A stretch of 64,000 nucleotides of DNA from the NCBI GenBank assembly GCA_038252405.1, contig JBBSAJ010000009.1, positions 1 to 64,000 of the forward strand. Direction: 5' to 3'. Shown in pieces: positions 14,279-22,667 of the stretch. The position numbers and the translations under genes are program-made. The stretch is from DATCDE01 sp038252405 (GTDB lineage: Bacteria; Actinomycetota; Actinomycetes; Prado026). Every line of letters begins with the position of its first letter. Position 1 is the stretch's first letter. The notes beneath the pieces were generated by a model, which saw nothing but the letters and a program-made list of their open reading frames with translations, searched no databases and was not told where the DNA came from.

Positions 14279-16570
14279 GTGAAGAGGCTGTGCAGCCACT
14301 TCGAAATGCTGCTGTTCGCGCTCTCGCTGCTGCTGCTGGCCGCGGGAGCGCTGGCACACGCCGTCAGGGCGGCCCGGCTGGGCGACGCGTGCTGGACGGC
14401 CGACGCCACGCTCGGACTGGTCGTCTCGACGGGGTGGATGCTGGCCAGCCTGTGGCGCCACCAGCTCGGCGTCGACCTGATCGCCGTCCTGGCGCTGGCC
14501 GGGGCGCTGGCCGTGGGGGAGCCGTTCGCCGGTGCGGTCATCACCGTGATGCTGGCGAGCGGACGGCTGCTGGAGGCCAGGGCCGAGGCCAGGGCGCGCC
14601 GGGACCTCAGCCTGCTGGTCGAGCGGGCGCCGCGCACGGCGCGGCGGCTGCGGGACGGGACCATCACCGAGGTCCCCGTCGAGGATGTCGCCAGGGGGGA
14701 CCAGGTCGTCGTCGGCCCCGGCGAGGTCGTCCCGGTGGACGGCCGGCTGCAGCAGCCGGGCGTGCTCGACGAGTCGATGCTCACCGGCGAGTCGCTCCCG
14801 GTGGAGCGCGAGCCCGGCGAGGAGGTCCGCAGCGGTGCGGTCAATGCCGGGCCACCGGTCATCCTGGTGGCGACCGCGGTGGCCGCCGACTCGACCTACG
14901 CCCACATCGTGCGCCTGGTCGAGCAGGCCCAGGCGTCCTCAGCGCCGTTCGTGCGCACGGCCGACCGGTTCGCGGTCGCCTTCGTGCCGTTCACCCTGCT
15001 GCTCGCCGGGGCCGCCTGGCTGGCCGCGGCGGACCCGGTCCGGGCGGTCGCCGTCCTCGTCGTCGCGACGCCGTGCCCGCTGCTGCTCGCGGCCCCGATC
15101 GCGATCATGTCCGGACTGTCCCAGGCCGCCCGGGTCGGGGTCGTGGTCAAGGGCGGCGGCGCGCTCGAGCGGCTGGCCGCCGGGCGGGTGCTGCTGTTCG
15201 ACAAGACCGGGACGCTGACCCGCGGGCAGCCGGTCGTCGTCGAGGTGGTGGCGCCCGACGCGGCGACCCCGGCGGCTGAGCTGCTCCGGGTGGCGGCCTC
15301 GCTCGACCAGGTGTCTCCGCACCTGCTGGCCGGGGCCATCGTCGCCGCGGCCGGCGCGCGGGAGCTGCCCCTCGTCCTGCCGGAGCAGGTGGTCGAGCGG
15401 GCCGGCTACGGCATCGAGGGCGTCGTCGAGGGCCGCCGGGTGCGGTTGGGCAAGGTGAGCTGGGTGCTGCCGGGGGAGCTGCCCGGCTGGGCCCGCCAGG
15501 TGCGGCGCCGGGCCGCGCTGGACGGCTCGCTCACGGTGTTCGCCGCGCTGGAGGGGCAGCCGGCCGGAGCGTTCGTGCTCGAGGACCCGATCCGAGGCGA
15601 CGCCCCACGGATGGTCCGGGCGTTGCGGCAGGCGGGGATCACCCGCACGGTGCTCGTCACCGGCGACCGCGCGGACGTGGCCGAGTCGGTTGGCCGGATG
15701 GTGGGCGTGGACGCCGTCCAGGCCGACCGAGACCCCGCGGACAAGTTGGCCGTCGTCGTGGCGGAGCGCGTGCACGGGCCGACGATCATGGTGGGGGACG
15801 GCGTCAACGACGCTCCGGCGCTGGCCGCCGCCGACGTGGGCGTCGCGCTGGCGGCGCGGGGGGCCACGGCATCGTCCGAGGCGGCCGATGTCGTCCTCAC
15901 GGTCGACCGCATCGACGGGCTGGCCGACGCGATCCTGATCGCGCGTCGCTCCCGACGGATCGCACTGGAGAGCGTGCTGCTGGGCATGGGGCTGTCCCTC
16001 GTGGCCATGATCGCGGCGGCGCTGGGCCACCTCCCGCCGGCCGCCGGGGCGCTGCTGCAGGAGGTCATCGACGTGCTGGCGATCCTCAGCGCGCTGCGCG
16101 CGGTGCTGCCGGGGCAGCGGCACACGGTACGGATGGCGGTGGCCGACGCGGAGCTGACCGCCCGGCTGCAGGCCGAGCACCTGGCCACCCGGCCGATCGT
16201 GGAGGGGCTGCGGGACGTCGCCGACTCACTCGACCGCAGGGCAGGCGACCTCGCGCCGGTGCACGCTCTGATGGCCAGGCTGGACGCCGAACTGCTGCCG
16301 CACGAGTACGCCGAGGAGGCCGAGCTGGTGCCGCTGATGGCCCGGCTGCTCGGCGGGCCGGACCCGGTGGGCTCGCTCAGTCGCACCCACGCCGAGATCG
16401 ACCACCAGGTGGCGCGGCTGCGCCGGCTGCTGGACGAGCTCGGGGACGCCGAGCCCGAACCGGAGGACGTGCTGGAGCTGCGCCGGGTGCTGTACGGGCT
16501 CTATGGCGTCCTGCGGCTGCACAACGCGCAGGAGGAGGAGAGCGTCTTCAGCCTGCTCGCCGATGCCTGA
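14279..16570 (+). CDS. P1B-5-type Ni/Fe-transporting ATPase with hemerythrin domain
   Basis: The 763-residue P-type ATPase has TGES (169-172), the metal-site motif TPCP (264-267) in helix 6, phosphorylation site DKTGTLT (Asp308) and GDGVNDAP in the P domain. TPC defines subgroup P1B-5, known from S. meliloti Nia and an Acidothermus protein to move Ni2+/Fe2+ and to end in a hemerythrin-like domain. Here residues from about 620 include LPHEYAEE, SRTHAEID and LHNAQEEE, the His/Glu ligands of a di-iron hemerythrin. It lacks the N-terminal CxxC metal domain. GTG 14279 is the first plausible start. Its likely role is export of excess Ni/Fe with iron or oxygen sensing by the tail. Confidence 0.85.
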   Translation: MKRLCSHFEMLLFALSLLLLAAGALAHAVRAARLGDACWTADATLGLVVSTGWMLASLWRHQLGVDLIAVLALAGALAVGEPFAGAVITVMLASGRLLEARAEARARRDLSLLVERAPRTARRLRDGTITEVPVEDVARGDQVVVGPGEVVPVDGRLQQPGVLDESMLTGESLPVEREPGEEVRSGAVNAGPPVILVATAVAADSTYAHIVRLVEQAQASSAPFVRTADRFAVAFVPFTLLLAGAAWLAAADPVRAVAVLVVATPCPLLLAAPIAIMSGLSQAARVGVVVKGGGALERLAAGRVLLFDKTGTLTRGQPVVVEVVAPDAATPAAELLRVAASLDQVSPHLLAGAIVAAAGARELPLVLPEQVVERAGYGIEGVVEGRRVRLGKVSWVLPGELPGWARQVRRRAALDGSLTVFAALEGQPAGAFVLEDPIRGDAPRMVRALRQAGITRTVLVTGDRADVAESVGRMVGVDAVQADRDPADKLAVVVAERVHGPTIMVGDGVNDAPALAAADVGVALAARGATASSEAADVVLTVDRIDGLADAILIARRSRRIALESVLLGMGLSLVAMIAAALGHLPPAAGALLQEVIDVLAILSALRAVLPGQRHTVRMAVADAELTARLQAEHLATRPIVEGLRDVADSLDRRAGDLAPVHALMARLDAELLPHEYAEEAELVPLMARLLGGPDPVGSLSRTHAEIDHQVARLRRLLDELGDAEPEPEDVLELRRVLYGLYGVLRLHNAQEEESVFSLLADA

Positions 16571-16596
16571 GCAGGCGGTGCGCGGGGGGAGTCGGG

Positions 16597-17100
16597 TCAG
16601 GCCTGGACGGCCGGGCGCGGGCGGGCGTCCGGCACGGCGGCCGGGTCCACGTCGAACCGGTCGAGCATGGCATCGCAGGCGCGTTCGAGCTCGTCGAGCT
16701 GGGCGCCGGACAACGCGTCGACCACCAGGTGGCGCACCATGTCGACATGCCCGGGCGCGGTCTCGACGAGCTTGGCGTAACCGGCGTCCGTGAGCACGGC
16801 GACGAAGCCCCGACGATCCTCCGGGCACGGGTCACGGCGCACCCAGCCGCGCTCCTCCAGCTTGGCCACGGCGTGCGAGATGCGCGACTGCGAAGCGCTC
16901 GCGCGGGCAGCCAGCTCACTCATCCGCAGCTTGTGGTCGGGGGCCTCCGACAGCATGGCCAGCGTCCAGTACCCGAAGTGGGTCAGCTGCGCGTCCCGCT
17001 GCAGCTGGGCGTCCAGCGCCGACGGCAGCAGCGTCATGAGCGCGGCGAGCTTGCGCCAGGCCCTCTGCTCGTCGTCGGTGAGCCACTGGGTGCGCGTCAT
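16597..17100 (-). CDS. MarR-family transcriptional regulator
   Basis: The 167-residue product has a MarR winged helix: HKLRMSELAARASASQSRISHAVAKLEERGWVRR and the wing DPCPEDRRGFVAVLTDAGYAKL. It is divergent from a DODA-type dioxygenase with one strong dyad (17122-17139) between them, so autorepression plus control of the dioxygenase is likely. The same dyad type stands before the YceI gene. ATG 17100 is the start of the conserved part; an in-frame ATG at 17136 would overlap the operator. Confidence 0.9.
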   Translation of the reverse strand: MTRTQWLTDDEQRAWRKLAALMTLLPSALDAQLQRDAQLTHFGYWTLAMLSEAPDHKLRMSELAARASASQSRISHAVAKLEERGWVRRDPCPEDRRGFVAVLTDAGYAKLVETAPGHVDMVRHLVVDALSGAQLDELERACDAMLDRFDVDPAAVPDARPRPAVQA

Positions 17101-17121
17101 GCTGGCCAGCGTAGCGTATAT

Positions 17122-17139
17122 TACTTGATTGTTCAAGTA
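17122..17139. promoter_or_regulatory. MarR operator in a divergent promoter
   Basis: The sequence TACTTGA-TTGT-TCAAGTA is a perfect 7-bp inverted repeat with a 4-bp spacer, placed between the divergent MarR and dioxygenase genes. This arrangement is classical for MarR-family control. The core CTTGA-N4-TCAAG recurs twice at 3465-3511. Confidence 0.75.
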
Positions 17140-17194
17140 TCAGTCCGTACGGTGGTCGATGTTCTGCACGAGGAGGCGCACACTGAGCCAGCCG

Positions 17195-17962
17195 ATGCCA
17201 GCCCTGTACCTGGGGCACGGGGCTCCGCCGCTGCTGGACGACGCGCTGTGGACCGCCCAGCTGGCTGCCTGGGCTGGCGCGCTGCCGCGGCCCACCGGGA
17301 TCGTCATCGTGTCGGCGCACTGGGAGTCGGCGCCGCTGACCCTGAGCGCACCAGCCGCCGGGACGCCGCTGGTCTACGACTTTGGCGGCTTCGACGCGAA
17401 GTACCACCGGATGACCTACCGGACGCCGGACGCGACGGGGCTGGCCCGGCGGGTCGCCGCGATGATGCCGGACGACGAGGCGGTGCACGCGCACCCGAGC
17501 CGCGGCCTGGACCACGGGGCCTGGGTGCCGCTGAAGGTGATGTACCCCGACGCTGACGTCCCGGTGCTGCAGGTGTCGATGCCGACGATGGACCCGGCCC
17601 GGCTGATGGAGCTCGGCCACAGGCTGCGCCCGCTGCGCGCGGAGGGGGTGCTGGTCATCGGGTCCGGCTTCCTCACCCACGGCCTGCCGTTCCTGCGTGA
17701 CTTCCGGGTGGACGCCGCCGCGCCCGGCTGGTCGGCGGACTTCGACGCATGGGCCGCGGACGCGTTCGCTCGCGGTGACGTGGACGAGGTCGCGGCGTTC
17801 CGCACCCGGGCGCCGGGCATGCCGTACGCCCATCCGACGGTGGAGCACTTCGCCCCGCTGTTCGTGACCCTCGGCGCCGCCACCGACCCGGGGGCCCCGC
17901 CGGCGCAGGTGATCGACGGGTTCTTCCTGGGGCTGGCCAAGCGGTCCGTCCAGGTCGCTTGA
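17195..17962 (+). CDS. DODA-type extradiol ring-cleavage dioxygenase
   Basis: The 255-residue product matches the LigB/DODA family: MPALYLGHGAPPLL with a metal-ligand His, IVIVSAHWESAP, SRGLDHGAWVPLKVMYPDADVPVLQVSMP with another ligand region, and VIGSGFLTHGLPFLRDF. Such enzymes cleave catecholic rings or act on related aromatic substrates with non-haem Fe(II). GAGGAGG at 17170-17176 is rather far from ATG 17195; a CTG at 17183 in frame would be better spaced. It is divergent from the MarR gene. Confidence 0.88.
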   Translation: MPALYLGHGAPPLLDDALWTAQLAAWAGALPRPTGIVIVSAHWESAPLTLSAPAAGTPLVYDFGGFDAKYHRMTYRTPDATGLARRVAAMMPDDEAVHAHPSRGLDHGAWVPLKVMYPDADVPVLQVSMPTMDPARLMELGHRLRPLRAEGVLVIGSGFLTHGLPFLRDFRVDAAAPGWSADFDAWAADAFARGDVDEVAAFRTRAPGMPYAHPTVEHFAPLFVTLGAATDPGAPPAQVIDGFFLGLAKRSVQVA

Positions 17963-18010
17963 CCTGAGCGAAACACCGGTTGCATAGGCTGCGGCCATGG
18001 GGCCGAAGGC

Positions 18011-19522
18011 ATGACGGGGACGACGTCGGGTGGCGTGGGGCTGCGCTCGGAGCGGGGGCCGGTGCTGGCCGCCCTGATGCTCTCCATCGCGTTGGTGGCG
18101 CTGGACAGCACCATCATCGCCACCGCCATCCCGTCCATCGTGCGCGACCTGGGTGGCTTCTCCCGTTTCCCGTGGCTGTTCTCGATCTACCTGCTGACCC
18201 AGGCAGTCACCGTCCCGCTGTACGGCAAGTACGCCGACGTGATCGGCCGCAAGCCGGTGCTGCTGTTCGGGATCGGCCTGTTCGTGCTGGGGTCGGTGCT
18301 GTCCGGGTTCGCGTGGAGCATGACGGCGCTCATCGTGTTCCGCGGCCTGCAGGGGCTCGGAGCCGGTGCGGTGCAGCCGATCAGCATGACGATCGTGGGT
18401 GACCTCTACTCGGTCGCCGAGCGGGCCAAGGTGCAGGGCTACATCGCCAGCGTGTGGGGAGTCGCGTCGGTGCTCGGGCCCGCCCTCGGCGGGCTGTTCG
18501 CCCAGTACGGCTCCTGGCGCTGGATCTTCTTCGTCAACGTGCCGGTGGGCGCGCTCGCCGTGTGGATGCTGGTGCGCAACTTCCACGAGAACGTCGTCCA
18601 CCGGGAGCACACGATCGACTTCCTCGGCGCGGCGATGCTCACCCTCGGGTGCTCGCTGCTCATCCTCGGCCTGCTCGAGGGCGGTGTCGCCTGGGGGTGG
18701 GGGTCGCCGCAGAGCCTGCTGGTGCTCGGCGGAGGGCTGGTCGCCGTGGTGGCCTTCGTCCAGGTGGAGCGGCGCGCGGTCGAACCGGTGCTGCCGCTAT
18801 GGGTGTTCCGGCACCGCACCCTGGTCAGCGGCAACCTGGCCGCGATGATGGTCGGTGCCCTGCTCATCGGGCTCAGCTCCTACGTGCCGACCTACGTGCA
18901 GGGCGTGCTGGGCACCGGCGCGTTGGTGGCCGGGTTCGCGCTGGCCGCGCTGACGGTCGGCTGGCCGATCGCCGCTGCGTTCTCCGGGCGGATCTACCTG
19001 CGGATCGGGTTCCGGGACACCGCTGTCATCGGCGGGGTCGTGGTCATCCTGGGCGCGGTGCTCGTGGCCCTGCTGACGGCGTCGTCGGCGGTGTGGCAGG
19101 TCGGGGCCGCCTGTTTCGTCGTGGGGGTGGGGCTCGGGCTGTCCAACGCGCCCATCGTCGTGGCGGTGCAGTCGGTGGTCGGGTGGGAGAGCCGCGGTGT
19201 GGTGACCGGCACCAACATGTTCAGCCGCTCCATCGGCAGCGCCGTCGGGATCGCGGTGCTGGGTGCCATCGCCAATGCGACGCTGGCGAACCGCCTCGAG
19301 CACGTGCCGGCAGCCCTGCACGGCCGGCTGCCGGCCAATCCGGACGCCACCAGCCTGGTACTCGGTGGGCACACCGGGGAGCCGACGGCGGTGGCCGCCT
19401 TCCTGCGCGCGGCGCTGTTCGACGCCACCCATCACGTCTTCCAGTCCCTCGTGGTGGTCGCCGTCCTGATGATGCTCGCGGTGCTGACGATGCCCCGCCG
19501 CACCCGCGAGATCGTCACGTAG
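18011..19522 (+). CDS. DHA2-type MFS exporter
   Basis: The 503-residue protein has about 14 hydrophobic helices and the DHA2 signature near the N-terminus: ALDSTIIATAIPSIVRDLGG. It also has GKYADVIGRKPVLLFG (motif A), RGLQGLGAGAVQPISMTIV (motif B) and SVLGPALGGLFAQYGSWRWIFFVNVPVG (motif C). It is a proton antiporter for drugs or other small molecules. It begins 48 bp after the dioxygenase gene in the same direction, so it may export a substrate or product connected with that enzyme, which is inference. GAAGG precedes ATG 18011. Confidence 0.92.
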   Translation: MTGTTSGGVGLRSERGPVLAALMLSIALVALDSTIIATAIPSIVRDLGGFSRFPWLFSIYLLTQAVTVPLYGKYADVIGRKPVLLFGIGLFVLGSVLSGFAWSMTALIVFRGLQGLGAGAVQPISMTIVGDLYSVAERAKVQGYIASVWGVASVLGPALGGLFAQYGSWRWIFFVNVPVGALAVWMLVRNFHENVVHREHTIDFLGAAMLTLGCSLLILGLLEGGVAWGWGSPQSLLVLGGGLVAVVAFVQVERRAVEPVLPLWVFRHRTLVSGNLAAMMVGALLIGLSSYVPTYVQGVLGTGALVAGFALAALTVGWPIAAAFSGRIYLRIGFRDTAVIGGVVVILGAVLVALLTASSAVWQVGAACFVVGVGLGLSNAPIVVAVQSVVGWESRGVVTGTNMFSRSIGSAVGIAVLGAIANATLANRLEHVPAALHGRLPANPDATSLVLGGHTGEPTAVAAFLRAALFDATHHVFQSLVVVAVLMMLAVLTMPRRTREIVT

Positions 19523-19545
19523 CCCGCCGCCGCCACCCCCCACCC

Positions 19546-19641
19546 GCATGAAGGGTCAGCCAGCGACCGGCAGGCCGTCGTCCGCCGGTAATGAGAAGGG
19601 TGGGTTGTTGCGGCAGTGCGCACAGAAGGGGCCCTTCATGC
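19546..19641. repeat. Palindromic element, family 1, copy D (left half degenerate)
   Basis: The right half is intact (GCGGCAGTGCGCACAGAAGG then GGCCCTTCATGC to 19641). The left end keeps only GCATGAAGGGTC before diverging, and the centre has CGGCAGGCCGTCGTCCGCCG. The total is 96 bp. Its right end contains the stop codon (TGA on the minus strand, 19636-19638) of the GNAT gene. Confidence 0.8.
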
Positions 19642-20283
19642 AGGGGGGAGGCCGAAGAGGGGGCGGCAGCGGTCGAAGCCGCTGATGGTCACGTCGGGCC
19701 GGTCGCTGCGCGCCAGCCACGCCTCGCGGGTCAGCCGCAGGTGCACCATGACGTCGACGTCCGTGCCGCGGCGGTGCAGTGACTCGCCGTTGGGCAGGTA
19801 CCCAAGGGACCGGGAGACGCCGAGCGAGGCCTGGTTGTCGTGCCACGCCTCGGTGATCGCTGCGTGCGCGGCCAGCGGACCGAACGCCAGGGCCAGTACT
19901 GCGGCGCGCATCTGCTTGCCGAGCCCCCGCCCCCGCGCCGACGTCACCAGGAACGACGACGTGTCCACCGTGCGCAGCGTGGGGAAGTCGTTCCCCTCCA
20001 GCTCCTGGGCTCCGATCAGCTCGCCGCCGGCCAGCACGGCGAAGTTCAGCCGCCACGCCTCAGGTCGCCAGCCCCCGTACCCGTGCCAGTACGCCTGGTG
20101 GACGACGGCGGCTCGGGTGGCACGCTCGTCCAGCCCCGGGTAGGTGGTGGCCGCCGGGTCGAGCTCGACGTCGTCCGGCAGCAGGCGGGCCACGGTGGAC
20201 TGGTCGGCCTCGGTCATCGGGCGCAGCACCAGGTCGGGTGTGGTCAGCAGCAGGTCGAACAGCGGCCAATAGGGATGGGCCAT
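19636..20283 (-). CDS. GNAT-family N-acetyltransferase (RimJ-like)
   Basis: The 215-residue product shows a RimJ/RimL-like GNAT domain: LLTTPDLVLRPMTEADQSTVARL at the start, FAVLAGGELIGAQELEG, VTSARGRGLGKQMRAAVLALAF with the acetyl-CoA loop, and AWHDNQASLGVSRSLGYLPNGE. The substrate may be a protein N-terminus or small molecule. Its stop codon is donated by element D, and half element E lies 56 bp before its start. It is thus bracketed by family 1 elements just like the unrelated GNAT gene at 9350-10042. Confidence 0.88.
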   Translation of the reverse strand: MAHPYWPLFDLLLTTPDLVLRPMTEADQSTVARLLPDDVELDPAATTYPGLDERATRAAVVHQAYWHGYGGWRPEAWRLNFAVLAGGELIGAQELEGNDFPTLRTVDTSSFLVTSARGRGLGKQMRAAVLALAFGPLAAHAAITEAWHDNQASLGVSRSLGYLPNGESLHRRGTDVDVMVHLRLTREAWLARSDRPDVTISGFDRCRPLFGLPPA

Positions 20284-20338
20284 GGGACGACGCTACGCAC
20301 CGGTCGAAGTCTCACGCAGCCACTCGGCTGAGCGGACC

Positions 20339-20387
20339 GTGAAGGGCGGGTTGTTACGGCCACACGCACAGAAGGGTCCCTTCATGC
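20339..20387. repeat. Palindromic half element, family 1, copy E
   Basis: The 49-bp unit runs from GTGAAGGGCGGGTTGTTACG to CCCTTCATGC and is followed by a G-rich tract. It equals the right half of the full elements. It lies between the GNAT start and the convergently read end of the methyltransferase gene. Confidence 0.8.
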
Positions 20388-20402
20388 GGGTGGGGGGTGG
20401 GG

Positions 20403-21230
20403 TCAGCGGAGGCGGGTGGCCTGCAGGGTGTAGCTGAGCGGCAGCCGCCACGGGCGGTCCAGCAGCCGGTACTCGCCGTCGTCGCCGCGCTGCATCCGGC
20501 CGGGCAGCGCGTCCCAGGGCACGCTGTCGTGCTCGACCAGCGTGGTCAGCTGTAGGCCGGCGTCCCGCAGTGCGGTGACGGTCTCGCCGAGCCCGTGGTT
20601 CCACTCGTGGGTCTCGTTGTGCTCGAAGGTCGTGTCGGTCTCGACGTAGGTGCCCGGCTCGTCGAGGACCAGTGGCTCGGGCCGCTCGAAGTAGGGGTAG
20701 TCGACGACGAGCAGACCGTCCGGGCGGGCGTCGTCCAGGGCCCAGAGCATCGGGTGGCCCTCGCGGAGGAACAGCCGCCCGCCGGGCCGCAGCAGCGCGG
20801 CCACGACGTCAGCCCACCGCCGCACCTCGGGCAGCCAGCACAGCGCGCCGATCCCGGTGAACACCAGGTCGAACGACGACGGCTCCAGCGCCTCGGCCGC
20901 CGCGTACACGTCGGACTCCACGAAGTCGACGTCCGCACCGCAGTCCTGGGCGAGCCGGCGGGCTTGGGCCAGCGAAGCCGCGGAGAAGTCGAGCCCGGTC
21001 ATCCGCGCGCCCAGCCGGGACAGCGACACGGTGTCGGTGCCGATGTGGCACTGCAGGTGCACCCCGCGCAGGCCGGTGAGGTCCCCGAGGCGCGGCAGGT
21101 CGAAGCGCACCACGTCACTGACGAACGTCGGGTCCTCGACGAAGCGCGCGAAGGCGTACTCGGGGGACGCCGCGTGGGCGGGCGCGCGCTCGTCCCAGCT
21201 GGCCCGGTTCACCGCTCGGTAGTCGCGCAT
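20403..21230 (-). CDS. SAM-dependent methyltransferase
   Basis: The 275-residue product has a class I methyltransferase fold: GLRGVHLQCHIGTDTVSLSRLGARMTGLDFSAASL (motif I and the acidic loop), VDFVESDVYAAAEAL (motif II) and FTGIGALCWLPEVRRWADVVAALLRPGGRLFLREGH (post-motif). It starts MRDYRAVNRASWDERAPAHA, like many small-molecule methyltransferases of unknown substrate. ATG 21230 is the natural start of this family pattern. It diverges from the hydrogenase operon across 280 bp. Confidence 0.88.
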   Translation of the reverse strand: MRDYRAVNRASWDERAPAHAASPEYAFARFVEDPTFVSDVVRFDLPRLGDLTGLRGVHLQCHIGTDTVSLSRLGARMTGLDFSAASLAQARRLAQDCGADVDFVESDVYAAAEALEPSSFDLVFTGIGALCWLPEVRRWADVVAALLRPGGRLFLREGHPMLWALDDARPDGLLVVDYPYFERPEPLVLDEPGTYVETDTTFEHNETHEWNHGLGETVTALRDAGLQLTTLVEHDSVPWDALPGRMQRGDDGEYRLLDRPWRLPLSYTLQATRLR

Positions 21231-21272
21231 GAGCCCACCGTGCCACTTTCGTTCCCCGAGCGGACTCCCTGG

Positions 21273-21306
21273 GAACGTTATGCCCCCCGCAGGCGCCATA
21301 ACGTTC
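21273..21306. promoter_or_regulatory. Inverted repeat in the hydrogenase upstream region
   Basis: A perfect 10-bp inverted repeat GAACGTTATG-N14-CATAACGTTC lies between the methyltransferase start (21230) and the first hydrogenase gene (21511). It may be an operator or a dispersed genomic palindrome; one copy only is seen in this window. The rest of the 280-bp gap shows no gene. Confidence 0.45.
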
Positions 21307-21510
21307 TCCCCGCGTCCACTCGCGAGCGTGCTCCTCGAGGACTGGCCGCGTATCTGTGCCCGTCGGCTCGGGGGGCCCGTCACGCTCACTGGTGCTCCAT
21401 TCGAGCCGGGTGCCGCAGGGGTGACGGGGGTCTCGTCGCCGCTGGGACCATTGGCACTCCCTGCGCCCCGCAGCCCCACCGAGGATGGAGCGCAGGAGGG
21501 CGAGGAGAGA

Positions 21511-22665
21511 ATGCCGACAGCGAGCGCACGCACCGGAGACCAGGTCGTTCTCGACGTGAGTGGCCTTCAGTCGCTGATCGACATCCTGCTCGCCGACGGC
21601 CGGACCGTGGTCGGCCCCACCGTGCGCGACGGCGCCGTCACCTATGCCGCGATCGAGAGCATCGAGGCGCTGCCGCGTGGGGTCGGCGACGAGCAGGACG
21701 CCGGCCACTACCGGCTGCGCGAGCGGGGCGACGGCGCCCTGTTCGGCTACGCCAGCGGCGCCCAGTCGTTCAAGCCCTGGCTGTTCCCGGCCCGGCAGCT
21801 GCTCTGGAGCGGGCAGCGCACGGCCGACGGCTTCACCATCGAACCCGCTGACACGACGCCACCGCGGCTGGCCCTGCTCGGGGTCCGCGGCTGCGACCTG
21901 CGGGCGATCGCCGTCCACGACCGGGTGCTCGGCTCGGCCGACCGGCCGGCCGCCGACGCCCACTACACGGCGGCCCGCGCAGACCTGCTGGTCGTCGCGG
22001 TGGCCTGCGCCGAGCCCTCCGGCACCTGCTTCTGCGCGTCGATGGGCACCGGTCCGCACCCCGGCGAGGGCGCCGACCTCGTGCTCACCGAGCTGGACGT
22101 CGGAACCGACCACCGCTTCCTCGTCGAGGTGGTCACCGAGCGCGGTGCCGCCGTCCTGGCCGCCGGTGTCCCTGTGCGGGGGGCCACCGACGGCGACCGC
22201 AGTGCGGCCGCGGCCGTCGTGGCCGACGCCACCGACCGGATGGGCCGCCAGCTTGACACCGACGGCCTGCGCGACCTGCTCTACGACCAGGCCGAGTCCC
22301 GGCAATGGGACGAGGTCGCGAGCCGTTGCCTGTCCTGCACCAACTGCACGCTGGTCTGCCCGACCTGCTTCTGCACGAGCGTGCGCGACGTCTCGGACCT
22401 GTCCGGCGAGAAGGCTGAGCGGTGGCGGGTCTGGGACTCCTGCTTCACCGGGGGCTTCTCCTACATCCACGGCGGCAGCGTGCGCGAGACGCCGCGCGCC
22501 CGGTACCGGCAGTGGATGACCCACAAGCTGGGCGCCTGGCAGGACCAGTTCGGCTCGTCCGGGTGCGTGGGCTGCGGCCGCTGCATCGCCTGGTGCCCGG
22601 CCGCCATCGACATCACTGCGGAGGCCGCGGTCCTGCGGTCGGCCGCGCAGCCACGGGAGGGCTGA
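21511..22665 (+). CDS. hyhB: [NiFe] hydrogenase group 3b beta subunit (4Fe-4S protein)
   Basis: The 384-residue product resembles the sulfhydrogenase beta subunit/AsrA family. It has two cysteine clusters, C273/C276/C279/C283 (CLSCTNCTLVCPTCFC) and C352/C355/C358/C362 (CVGCGRCIAWCP), for electron transfer between the flavin subunit and the NiFe core. Upstream, LLGVRGCDLRAIAVHDRVL and CAEPSGTCFCASMGTGP are family stretches. GAGGAG precedes ATG 21511. It is the first gene of a tightly packed operon reaching 28518. The enzyme is cytosolic and NAD(P)-linked. Confidence 0.88.
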   Translation: MPTASARTGDQVVLDVSGLQSLIDILLADGRTVVGPTVRDGAVTYAAIESIEALPRGVGDEQDAGHYRLRERGDGALFGYASGAQSFKPWLFPARQLLWSGQRTADGFTIEPADTTPPRLALLGVRGCDLRAIAVHDRVLGSADRPAADAHYTAARADLLVVAVACAEPSGTCFCASMGTGPHPGEGADLVLTELDVGTDHRFLVEVVTERGAAVLAAGVPVRGATDGDRSAAAAVVADATDRMGRQLDTDGLRDLLYDQAESRQWDEVASRCLSCTNCTLVCPTCFCTSVRDVSDLSGEKAERWRVWDSCFTGGFSYIHGGSVRETPRARYRQWMTHKLGAWQDQFGSSGCVGCGRCIAWCPAAIDITAEAAVLRSAAQPREG

Positions 22666-22667
22666 CC

